From NCBI GenBank assembly GCA_031769625.1, contig JAUIMM010000574.1, positions 1,922,001 to 1,986,000 of the forward strand: a DNA stretch of 64,000 nucleotides. Direction: 5' to 3'. This DNA is from Taudactylus pleione. Lineage: Eukaryota > Chordata > Amphibia > Anura > Myobatrachidae. Shown in pieces: positions 52,545-63,912 of the stretch (within the stretch, counting starts at the first letter, position 1; each line of letters begins with the position of its first letter). The notes beneath the pieces are model-generated. The model had not been told where the DNA came from. It did not search any database and was given only the letters and a program-made list of their open reading frames with translations. The translations under genes were made by a program, and so were the position numbers.

Positions 52545-52681
52545 AACTGAGGTGCCTTGGCCCGGGGGCGGGGTATAGGAGGGGGACCTAGTGCATCCTG
52601 GGAGGCTGAAAGCTTAACTCTTTGGTGCCCTGCGACTGACGTCACACCTATACCCCAAGGTATCCTGTGGATACCCTATGG
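52545..52681. repeat. DIRS right inverted terminal repeat
   Basis: Inverse match to 46940-47075. The outer 15 bp (52682-52696, GACCCTGAAGTAGAAA-type end) belong to the right end only and are represented in the internal complementary region. Confidence 0.93.
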
Positions 52682-52696
52682 ACCCTGAAGTAGAAA

Positions 52697-55600
52697 TACT
52701 GTACATACACAGTCACCTCATCTATCACATACTGTACAGGCACAGTCACCACAACTATCATATACTGTACATACACAGTCACCACATCTAACACACACTG
52801 TACATACAGAGTCACCACATCTATCACCTACTGTACATGCGCAGTTCACACAGCTATCACCTACTGTACATGCACAGTCACCACAGCTATCACCTACTGT
52901 ACATGCACAGTCACCACAGCTATCACCTACTGTACATGCACAGTCACCACATCTATCACCTACTGTTCCTGCACAGTCACCACATCTATCACCTACAGTA
53001 CATGCACAGTCACCACAGCTATCACCTACTGTACATGCACAGTCACCACATCTATCACATACTGTACATGCACAGTCACCACATCTATCACATACTGTAC
53101 ATGCACAGTCACCACATCTATCACATACTGTACATGCACAGTCACCACAGCTATCACATACTGTACATGCACAGTCACCACATCTATCACATACTGTACA
53201 TACACTGTCATTACATCTATCACATACTGTACATGACCAGTCACCACATCTATCACATACTGTACATGCACAGTCACCACAGCTATCACATACTGTACAT
53301 GCACAGTCACCAAATATATCAAATACTGTACATGCACAGTCACCACAGCCATCAACTACTGTACATGCACAGTCACCACAGCTATCACCTACTGTACATG
53401 CACAGTCACCAAATATATCAAATACTGTACATGCACAGTCACCACAGCTATCACCTACTGTACCTGCACAGTCACCACATCTATCACCTACTGTACATGC
53501 AGTCACCACACCTATCACATACTGTACAGGCACAGTCACCACATCTAAAACATACTGTACATACACAGTCGCCACATCTATCACATACTGTACAGGCACA
53601 GTCACCACACCTATCACATACTGTACATACACAGTCAACACATCTATCACATACTGTACAGGCACAGTCACCACATCTAACACATACTGTACATACACAG
53701 TCACCACATCTATCACATACTGTACTGGCACAGTCAACACACCTATCACCTACTGTACATAGACAGTCACCACAGCTATCATATACTGTACAGTCAAATT
53801 CACCACACCTATCACATACTGTACCTGCACAGTCACCACACCTATCACATACTGTACATAGACAGTCACCACATCTAAAACATACTGTACATACACAGTC
53901 GCCACATCTATCACATACTGTACAGGCACAGTCACCACACCTATCACCTACTGTACATGTACAGTCACCACATCTATCACATACTGTACATACACAGTAT
54001 CCACAGCTATCACATACTGTACATGCACAGTCATCACATCTATCACATCCTGTACCTGCACAGTCACCACAGCTATCATATACTGTAAATACACAGTCAT
54101 CACATCTATCACCTACTGTACCTGCACAGTCACCACATCTATCACCTACTGTACATGCACAGTCACCACATCTATCACATACTGTACATGCACATTCACC
54201 ACACCTATCACATACTGTACATGCACAGTCACCACAACTATCACCTACTGTACATGCACAGTCACCACATCTATCACCTACTGTACATACACAGTCACCA
54301 CATCTATCACATACTGTACATGCACAGTCACTACAGCTATCACCTACTGTACATGCACAGTCACCACATCTATCACATACTGTACATGCACAGTCACCAC
54401 AACTATCACCTACTGTACATGCACAGTCACCACATCTATCACCTACTGTACATGCACAGTCACCACAGCTATCACATACTGTACATGCACAGTCACCACA
54501 TCTATCACATACTGTACATACACAATCACCACATCTATCACCTACTGTACCTGCACAGTCAGCACATCTATCACATACTGTACATACACAGTCACCACAT
54601 CTATCACCTACTGTACATGCACAGTCACCACATCTATCACCTACTGTACATACACAGTCACCACAGCTATCACATACTGTACATACACAGTCACCACATC
54701 TATCACATACTGTACCTGCACAGTCACCACATCTATCACCTACTGTACATGCACAGTCACCACAGCTATCACCTACTGTACATGCACAGTCACCACATCT
54801 ATCACATACTGTACCTGCACAGTCACCACAACTATCACATACTGTACCTGCACAGTCACCACAGCTATCACATAATGTACCTGCACAGTCATCACATCTA
54901 TCACCTACTGTACATACACAGTCACCACATCTAACACATACTGTACCTGCACAGTGACCACATCTATCACATACTGTACTTACACAGTCACCACATCTAT
55001 CACATACTGTACATATACAATCACCACATCTATCACATACTGTACAGGCACAGTCACCACAGCTATCACATACTGTACATGCACAGTCATCACATCTATC
55101 ACCTACTGTACCTGCACAGTCACCACAGCTATCACATACTGTACATGCACAGTCACCACATCTATCACCTACTGTACATACACAGTCACCACAGCTATCA
55201 CATACTGTACATGCACAGTCACCACATCTATCACATACTGTACATACACAATCACCACAGCTATCAAATACTGTACATGCACAGTCACCACATCTATCAC
55301 CTACTGTACCTGCACAGTCAGCACATCTATCACCTACTGTACCTGCACAGTCAGCACATCTATCACATACTGTACATGCACAGTCACCACATCTATCACA
55401 TACTGTACATGCAAAGTCACCACATCTATCACCTACTGTACATACACAGTCACCACAGCTATCACATACTGTACATACACAGTCACCACATCTATCACAT
55501 ACTGTACCTGCACAGTCACCACATCTATCACATACTGTACCTGCACAGTCACCAAAACTAACACATAATGTACCTACACAGTCACCACAGCTATCACATT

Positions 55601-58600
55601 CTGTACATACACAGTCACCACAACAATCACATAATGTACATGCTCGGTCACCACATCTATCACATACTGTACCTACACAGTCACCACAGCTATCACATAC
55701 TGTACATTCACAGTCACCACATCTATCACATACTGTACCTACACAATCACCACAGCTATCACATACTGTACATGCACAGTCACCACATCTATCACATACT
55801 GTACATGCACAGTCACCACAGCTATCACATACTGTACATGCACAGTCACCACATGTATCACATACTGTATATACACAGTCACCACATCTATCACATACTG
55901 TACCTGCACAGTCACCACATCTATCACATACTGTACCTGCACAGTCACCACAACTATCACATACTGTACCTACACAGTCAGCACATCTATCACTTACTGT
56001 ACCTGCACAGTCACCACATCTATCACCTACTGTACATGCACAGTCACCACATCTATCACATACTGTACATGCACAGTCACCACATCTATCATCTACTGTA
56101 CATGCACAGTCACCACACCTATCACATACTGTACCTGCACAGTCACCACATATATCACATACTGTACATGCACAGTCACCACATCTATCACATACTGTAC
56201 CTGCACAGTCACCACATATATCACATACTGTACCTGCACAATCACCACAGCTATCACCTACTGTACATACACAGTCACCACATCTATCTCCTACTGTACA
56301 TGCACAGTCACCACATCTATCACATACTGTACATGCACAGTCACCACAGCTATCACCTACTGTACATGCACAGTCACCACATCTATCAAATACTGTACAT
56401 GCACAGTCACCACAACTATCACCTACTGTACATACACAATCACCACATCTATCACATACTGTACATGCACAGTCACCACAGCTATCATATACTGTACATG
56501 CAGTCACCACAGCTATCACATACTGTACATGCACAGTCACCACATCTATCACATACTGTACATACACAGTTACCACATGTATCACATACTGTACATACAC
56601 AGTTACCACATCTATCACATACTGTACCTGCACAGTCACCACAGCTATCACATACTGTACATGCACAGTCACCACAGCTATCACATACTGTACATACACA
56701 GTCACCAGAGCTATCACATACTGTACATGCACAGTCACCACATCTATCACATACTGTACATACACAGTCACCACAGCTATCACATACTGTACATGCACAG
56801 TCACCACATCTATCACATACTGTACATGCACAGTCACCACAGCTATCACATACTGTACATACACAGTCACGACATCTATCACCTACTGTACATGCACATT
56901 CACCACATCTATCACATACTGTACATGCACAGTCACCACATCTATCACCTACTGTACATGCACGGTCACCACAGCTATCACCTACTGTACATGCACAATC
57001 ACCACAGCTATCACCTACTGTACATGCACAGTCACCACAGCTATCACCTACTGTACATGCACGGTCACCACATCTATCACCTACTGTACATGCACGGTCA
57101 CCACAGTTATCACCTACTGTACATGCACAATCACCACAACTATCACATACTGTACATGCACAGTCACCACATCTATCACCTACTGTACATGCACGGTCAC
57201 CACAGCTATCACCTACTGTACATGCACAATCACCACAACTATCACATACTGTACATACACAGTCACCACAACTATCACATACTGTACATGCACAGTCACC
57301 ACATCTATCTCCTACTGTACATGCACAGTCACCACATCTATCACATACTGTACCTGCACAATCACCACATCTATCACATACTGTACATGCACAGTCACCA
57401 CAGCTATCACATACTGTACATTCACAGTCACCACATCTATTACATACTGTACATTCACAGTCACCACATCTATTACATACTGTACATTCACAGTCACCAC
57501 ATATATTACATACTGTACATTCACAGTCAACACAGCTATCACATACTGTACATGCACAGTCACCACATCTATCACATACTGTACCTGCACAATCACTACA
57601 TCTATCACATACTGTACCTGCACAGTCACCACATCTATCACCTACTGTACATGCACAGTCACCACATATATTACATACTGTACATGCACAGTCAACACAG
57701 CTATCACATACTGTACATGCACAGTCACCACAGCTATCACATACTGTACCTGCACAGTCACCACATCTATTACATACTGTACATACACAGTCACCACATA
57801 TATTACATACTGTACATGCACAGTCACCACATCTATCACCTACTGTACATGCACAGTCACCACATCTATCACATACTGTACATGCACAGTCACCACATCT
57901 ATTACATACTGTACATGCACAGTCACCACTGCAATCACATACTGTACATGCACAGTCACCACATCTATCACATACTGTACATGCACAGTCACCACAGCTA
58001 TCACATACTGTACATGCACAGTCACCACATCTATCACATACTGTACATGCACAGTCACCACATCTATCACATACTGTACATACAGTCACCACATCTATCA
58101 CATACTGTACATGCACAGTCACCACAGCTATCACATACTGTACATGCACAGTCACCACAGCTATCACATACTGTACATGCACAGTCACCACATCTGTCAC
58201 ATACTGTACATACAGTCATCACATCTATCACATACTGTACATGCACAGTCACCACAGCTATCACATACTGTACATGCACAGTCACCACATCTATCAAATA
58301 CTGTACATGCACAGTCATTACATCTATCACATACTGTACATACAGTCACCACATCTATCACATACTGTACATACACAGTCACCACATCTATCACCTACTG
58401 TACATGCACAGTCACCACAGCTATCACATACATACAGCTATCACATACATACATCTATCACATACTGTACATACACAGTCACCACATCTATCACCTACTG
58501 TACATGCACAGTCACCACAGCTATCACCTACTGTACATGCAGTCACCACAGCTATCACATACTGTACATGCACAGTCACCTCATCTATCACATACTGTAC

Positions 58601-59446
58601 ATGCACAGTCACCACAGCTATCACATACTGTACTTGCACAGTCACCACATCTATCACATACTGTACATGCACAATCACCACAGCTATCACATACTGTACA
58701 TGCACAGTCACCACATCTATCACATACTGTACATGCACAATCACCACAGCTATCACACACTGTACATGCACAGTCATCACAGCTATCACACACTGTACAT
58801 GCACTGTCAACACCGCTATCACATACTGTACATGCACAGTCACCACATCTATCACATACTGTACATACAGTCCCCACAGCTATCTCATACTGTACATACA
58901 CAGTCACCACCGCTATCACATACTGTACATGCACAGTCACCACATCTAATACTGTACATGCACAGTCACCACATCTATCATATACTGTACATGCACAGTC
59001 ACCACAGCTATCACATACTGTACATACACAGTCACCACATCTATTACATACTGTACCTGCACAGTCACCTAATCTATCACATACTGTACATGCACAGTCA
59101 CCACAACTATCACCTACTGTATATACACAGTCACCACAGCTATCACATACTGTACATGCACAGTCACCACATCTATCACCTACTGTATATACACAGTCAC
59201 CACAGCTATCACATACTGTACATACACAGTCACCACATCTATCACCTACTGTACATGCACAGTCACCACAGCTATCACATACTGTACATACACAGTCACC
59301 ACATCTATCACCTACTGTACATACACAGTCACCACATCTATCACCTACTGTACATGCACAGTCACCACATCTATCACCTACTGTACATGCACAGTCACCA
59401 CATCTATCACCTACTGTACATGCACAGTCACCACAGCTATCACATA
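52697..59446 (+). repeat. 33-bp satellite array, right block (6.75 kb, about 205 units)
   Basis: Same unit, orientation and phase as the left block. The first bases (TACTGTACATACAC) complete the unit broken at 46889. Several 31-bp units occur (for example near 53499, 56499, 58081, 58211 and 58341), and near 58430-58460 two units have lost most of their length. The region 53500-54000 is rich in the TACAGGCAC, CGCCACATCT and CATCTAAAACATAC variants. The block ends at CACATA (59446), where an Ngaro-like element begins. Confidence 0.96.
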
Positions 59447-59837
59447 AACCTCCCATCATCTGAGGATTGACCAGTGCGAGAATCATTGACAGCAAAACAT
59501 ACTCAATTGAAATAAAGACACAGAGATTTGTATTTGGCAGAATTGTTAGCTATTTTATTTAATTAACAGATAATGAATTCATTACTAAAATGAATTAAAT
59601 TAATTTAAAAATGGTTGGCAAAGAAAGAACAGCTAACAACAGCCCAAGCCTAGCACTATAAACACTCCAACCACAACACATACACTCAAGCCTTCTACCT
59701 TGACTTCCCACCCGGAAAGGTGATGATGCTGCCCTCGGCGTGGTGGTCCAGCAGACTTTAACAGTCAACGAAGGTGAGCGAAACAAAAAGTAAACCAATA
59801 TTCACAGTGCTAATAGGTAACCTGCCGTTCTTTCCCG
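59447..59837 (-). repeat. Ngaro split direct repeat, terminal copy B2
   Basis: 391 bp starting AACCTCCCATCATCTGAGG and ending TTCTTTCCCG. It matches 60090-60479 in the same orientation, with about 15-20 differences by eye. It forms the terminal 3' repeat of the minus-strand element. Confidence 0.9.
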
Positions 59838-60089
59838 TCTAAAATAGCCATCGAAGATATCACCAAACCCAAATCAAAGAGAGCACATAACGTAAAATTT
59901 AGGGAGGGTGGGTGGGAAGACAGGAACAAAAGAGGCTGACTCCGCCTCCAACAAACTCTAATATTCCTGCTACCACCTACAATCCTAAGAACCATAGGCC
60001 CTAATTATCACATGATTCCCCACACTGGTCCGCCCCCATCCTAGGAGGTTTAATCCTCTCCACTCCTATACAGTCATTTCGTTTATCTA
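59838..60089 (-). repeat. Ngaro A2 segment (predicted copy of the 5' end)
   Basis: 252 bp unique within the window between the two B copies. By the split-repeat model it should match the element's 5' terminal segment A1, which lies past the right edge. Confidence 0.55.
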
Positions 60090-60479
60090 AACCTCCCATC
60101 GTCTGAGGATTGACCAGTGCGAGAATCATTGACAGTAAAACATACTCAATTGAAATAAAGACACAGAGATTTGTATTTGGCAGAATTGTTAGCTATTTTA
60201 TTTAATTAACAGATAATGAATTAATTACTAAAATTAATTAAATTAATTTAAATATGGTTGCAAAGAAAGAACGGCTAACAACAGCCCAAGCCTAACACTA
60301 TAAACACTCCAACCACAACACATACATTCAAGCCTTCTACCTTGACTACCCACCCGGAAAGGTGATGATGCTGCCCCCGGCGGGGTGGTCCAGCAGACTT
60401 TAACAGTCAACAAAGATGAGCGAAACAAATAGTAAACCAATATTCACAGAGCTAATAGGTAACCTGTCGTTCTTTCCCG
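60090..60479 (-). repeat. Ngaro split direct repeat, internal copy B1
   Basis: 390 bp near-identical to 59447-59837. Lies next to the 3' end of the coding region, as expected for B1. Confidence 0.9.
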
Positions 60480-60579
60480 CCAAAAGCAAGGTTCTGCTAA
60501 CAGAAACCTTGCACCGCCACCATAGAACTAACGCACAGAAACCACAACCTCAAACAGATTCTCAAGAAAAAGAACCTAA

Positions 60580-61072
60580 CCTTCCTTAGCTAAGTGTACC
60601 CCGTCAGACCGAAAAAGGTAAGTATACCTAAATTTAATCCTAGGATGACTGACCACCACCCCGCCATTTCTCAACACATATTTTGAAACAGCCAAGTTCA
60701 CTTTTTTCCGAGCTTTATCAATGGCTCGCCGTCAACCACACCACGCCAACAATCTAGGGAACATGAAAGCGCAGACTATTTTGCAAGATGGCCAAGCCAT
60801 CATAATCTGACCCAAATCATCCACCTCCGCATGCCTTAACTCCAGAGATGTCCCTTGCCCTGAACATTCCCGCCTAGATGTATCACCAAGACTCTCGGCA
60901 AGCCACACCGCTGAACCTGCTGCAAGAGTGTAGGCTTAAGGCTCTCCCTCAACATACCTCTGATCCCTAGCCATCTAACTCCACTAGATCCCGGAAACAA
61001 TGGCGCCTCCAGCGCGGTCATGAACTGAGCTGCCCAAAAACAAATAAATAGCCAACTATCCATACAGTACAA
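60580..61072 (-). pseudogene. SGNH hydrolase of the Ngaro-like element (degraded)
   Basis: Some Ngaro elements carry a GDSL/SGNH-type esterase whose role in the life cycle is unclear. Here the minus strand gives VRWLGIRGMLRESL, then LPRVLVIHLGGN (block with the oxyanion Asn region), then in a shifted frame ELRHAEVDDLGQIMMAWPSC, and finally FRSDGVHLAKEG, with the Asp and His of the DxxH block. The first block, where a GHS motif with the catalytic Ser is expected, reads WIVGYLFVF in an adjacent frame, so the Ser is lost. At least two frameshifts and a stop after LLAWCG interrupt the gene. Confidence 0.72.
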
Positions 61073-61075
61073 TCA

Positions 61076-61572
61076 TCACTAGCGATTCCTATAAATGAGG
61101 GAAAAACAATGAAAAGATTAAAGTTATTGTAAAAATCTTAGCATATTTAATAATGTATATCTAACGGGGAACATATTAGTGAGGATCTGCCAAAAAGAAA
61201 AATTTTGTTCTGAATCTTTAAAGATCAACAAGCTTCTGCGCCAATCTGAAGCGACATAAAGACACAAGAGGATAGGTTAAAACAATAAAAAGGCAGGGGG
61301 GGGTTAGGGATAACACAAATAAATGCGACAGGAGTGAAAATGTAAAACCTGCTGAGGGACATATAATTATCATAGTGAATCAAATAGCCGAATTAATTTC
61401 GTCAGATCAGGTAAAAAAAATCGTCAAAACTCTCCAGACTCCCACGGAAATCAATGGTGAGTAGCTAATCCCCGAGTAGGAGAGACATGGTAAGAACAGA
61501 CAAGACCAGGACCAATGACATTTCGTAAACACATAACAAACCATAATTAACATGCATGCCCGACCTTAAACC
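61076..61572 (-). other. Spacer between recombinase and hydrolase in the Ngaro-like element
   Basis: AT-rich sequence with no recognised domain. It probably contains the inter-ORF region and the missing hydrolase start. Confidence 0.45.
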
Positions 61573-62290
61573 TCAACGATTTGGCCGAATGTAACGCTTA
61601 TCACTGGCTGATTTCCACCTGCCCAAAGCCTGAATCTCTGACTCGGGAAAATCCCACAGCGGCGGCGGAAGCGGCAGCACCGATTCAAAATGACTGCGTG
61701 CCGAATTCCCCTGGTGAGAGGCCCACGCTGCAAAGACATCGCCGCAGCATCCAGCTAAACTGAAATTTTGTCAGTGGAAGCCCATCGCAATGCATCAGCC
61801 ATGAGCCCTCCGCTGAAGGTCTAACCGATGCATAACGAGTGGCCAAGCCGACCGGACAAATTCGAACAATCCGCCGAGGGGACCAATGTTGTCCAGCGAC
61901 CCCTGCCTAACTGATTGGTCTTAGAACGATGCAATCTGCACAGCAAGGACCTCTCTCCCACCTTCACATCTGAATGTAGCATAGTTGAATCCCTCCATTT
62001 GGAGGGAGCAACTAATTCTGACACCCGGAAAGCACCATGAAAAGCCATGGAGAAAGCTAACTCAAACAAAAGTGTTTCGAAACCGGAAACCGCCACGTTC
62101 TCAACTGCTCCTAGGATCGACAGTGACAAGGAAAGTGCGCCCATCCTTTCAATGCCTTTGTGATGACAAAACTCCTTGTAAGGTCAGGGATTCCCTTCAA
62201 TTTGGAGAAAACAAAATACTTGCCAGATACCGTGAGACTACTGCTCTTGACTTGCCAGATACGTACAGCTGCCAAATAAAAGAAAGCATC
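61573..62290 (-). pseudogene. Tyrosine recombinase of the Ngaro-like element
   Basis: The core-binding part appears in broken frames (SRYLASILF, then LKGWAHF-like) at 62290-62145. The open frame 62144-61821 holds LAFSMAFHGAFRVSELVAPS with the first catalytic Arg and RLHRSKTNQLGRG with the catalytic Lys region. The second Arg box should read HSFRIGAA. Here it reads QSF, then a TGA at 61685-61687, then IGAAASAAAVGF: His is replaced by Gln, and the Arg codon CGA appears to have become TGA by CpG decay. The C-terminus EIQALGRWKSASDKRYIRPN, with the nucleophilic Tyr, ends at a TGA at 61573-61575. The protein would integrate circular element DNA. Confidence 0.82.
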
Positions 62291-62305
62291 AATTGATGCT
62301 TACGC

Positions 62306-62865
62306 TTACCACCGAGGCCTTGTCCACGGGAAAAAACTTCCCACTCTCACACGCAAAACCTGCATAAACTTTGCTCTCTGACCATTTATCGCATGCACCA
62401 CGCCCAGATTGTCACATCTGAACAAAATGCTGCGATTGCAGATGCGCTCGCCCCAGACCTCCAAGGCCACCATTATTGTGAACAACTCTAAGAGCAGCAT
62501 TTCCCTTGTCAAACCTGTACGAACCCACTTCTCCGGCCAAGTTGCGATGCACCAGGATCCCTTCAGGTAGCAACCGAACCCCAAAGATCCTGCTGCGTCA
62601 GTAAAAAGCTGCAAATCCACATTGTCCACAAGAGGGGATACCAGACCCTCACCCCAGTAAAATTCGCCAGAAAGGAAACCCAAACTTTCAGGTCTCTTTT
62701 TATTTTTGTTGATAAACCGATCAAATGGTGCGGTATGGAAACCCCCGCCTTGGCCCTCTCTAGCTTTCGGCAAAATGCCATACCCATTGGTATAACTCTA
62801 CAGGCAAAGTTCATACAACCCAAAAGCGATTGGGCCTGCCGAAGACAAATTTTACGCGTAACCAA
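62306..62865 (-). pseudogene. RT thumb and RNase H of the Ngaro-like element
   Basis: Two overlapping frames give the RT thumb (KICLRQAQSLLGCMNFACRV, AFCRKLERAKAGV) and then RNase H with acidic residues in LQLFTDAAGSLGFGCYL, MLLLELFTIMVALEVWGERI and ILFRCDNLGVVHAING. A single frame change near 62600-62700 links them. The residues needed for RNA cleavage (Asp, Glu, Asp) are intact. Confidence 0.85.
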
Positions 62866-63912
62866 ACGCTCTGAAATGGATTTTCACAATTTGCCAACTT
62901 TATCGCACGGAAGACGACAGGAGCCGGACAAGGTATCAATCCTGATACCTAAAAAACGACAAACACGAGAGGGGACCCTCTGTCTTCTCGTCTACCATTG
63001 GTACAAGAAAAAAGAAAAAACTGCGCTCTCATGGAACCAAGTAGCTCGTTACAACGCTCTGAACCAGCGGGCCCCACGCAGAGGAAGTCATCGCTATCCC
63101 ATGATCCCCACAAGAAAAATCCACGCAGTAATGAAGGAAGGTGCTAAATTTTCAAAAAATGTGCAGGAAATTGAACACACCTTAGGCAAGCACTTGTCTA
63201 TGAAGTATTCCCCCCGAATGCGAAAACCCCTGAACCTAAATGATTCAGGTCGCAAAGGGAGCAAACGAAAGGCTGATTCAACATCCATCCTAGCCATGAG
63301 GGCCCCGCATCCATATGCTCTAAAGATACTGAAAGCATCATCAAAACACTGATACCTCACTGAACAGTATTCAAGAGGTATAGCATCATTAACCGAGGAC
63401 CCCGATGGATAAGACAGATGCCGGATCAGCTGAAATTTTCCAGGAGTATTCTTGGGCACCACCCCCACCGGGGAAAGAATCAGATTCCCCACTGGAGGAT
63501 GTGCAAAGGGACCCGCCATCCATTGTAACTGAACTTCTTTCTCGATCTTTGCCTGAAGAACTTCAGGAAAAACTCGAGCAGATTGTAAATTCCTAGGGGA
63601 ACAGACTCGAACTTTGCCTATAACGGGTAAACGAAAACCCAACTCGAACCCGAAAAATGAAAATTCAGCGTCCTGTCTATTAGGGTACCACCCTAGCCAC
63701 CTGGACATAGCATCCAAACGGATAGGTGTTGGGGCCCTATTTAGCGCCTGCGCTACCTCCGGCTTTGGGAATAGCTCCTCCTCCCAACTTGGACCTCTGT
63801 TGGGCCGACAACCGGAAGCAATTAGAGGCGGGGTGCAATCCATTACAACGCAAGCAAAGGTGTCGAAAATGACACCATTGGCCCTGGGGACAGGTGGCAT
63901 TATTAAAGTCAA
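62866..63912 (-). pseudogene. RT fingers and palm of the Ngaro-like element
   Basis: The frame 63912-63094 carries TPIRLDAMSRWLGWYPNR, GVVPKNTPGKFQLIRHLSYP, ALMARMDVESAFRLLPLRPE (palm motif A Asp) and EYFIDKCLPKVCSISCTFFE (motif B). After 63094 the frame is lost. In another frame the catalytic box reads DSDDFLCVGPAGSERCNELL, where YLDD is expected, so the Tyr-Leu pair is changed while both Asp remain. Further frame breaks follow to 62866. RT of this type differs clearly from that of the DIRS copy at 48.4-50.1 kb. Confidence 0.85.

Larger units (their letters stand above)
46890..52696 (-). mobile_element. DIRS retrotransposon, structurally complete (5807 bp)
   Basis: DIRS elements use a reverse transcriptase and a tyrosine recombinase and integrate through a circular intermediate without target duplications. 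This copy reads leftward: right terminal repeat, leader, gag, RT/RNase H with a C-terminal region, recombinase, internal complementary region, left terminal repeat. Both ends abut 33-bp satellite. Removing it rejoins CTAACACA and TACTGTAC into a normal satellite unit, so the boundaries are exact and there is no duplication. Terminal repeats are nearly identical, implying a young insertion. Coding lesions in all three proteins suggest it moved with help in trans or decayed after insertion. Confidence 0.95.

Noticed and set aside
20728..58200. Minus-strand Cys-rich frames ([11 protein letters not shown] repeats) as metallothionein- or antifreeze-like proteins
   Set aside because: They are the reverse reading of the same satellite and end wherever a variant or a 31-bp unit changes frame.
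59595..60440. Two similar minus-strand frames (59595-59798, 60243-60440) as a duplicated gene
   Set aside because: Both lie inside the B1 and B2 repeats of the Ngaro-like element, so their similarity reflects the repeat, and they have no recognised domain.
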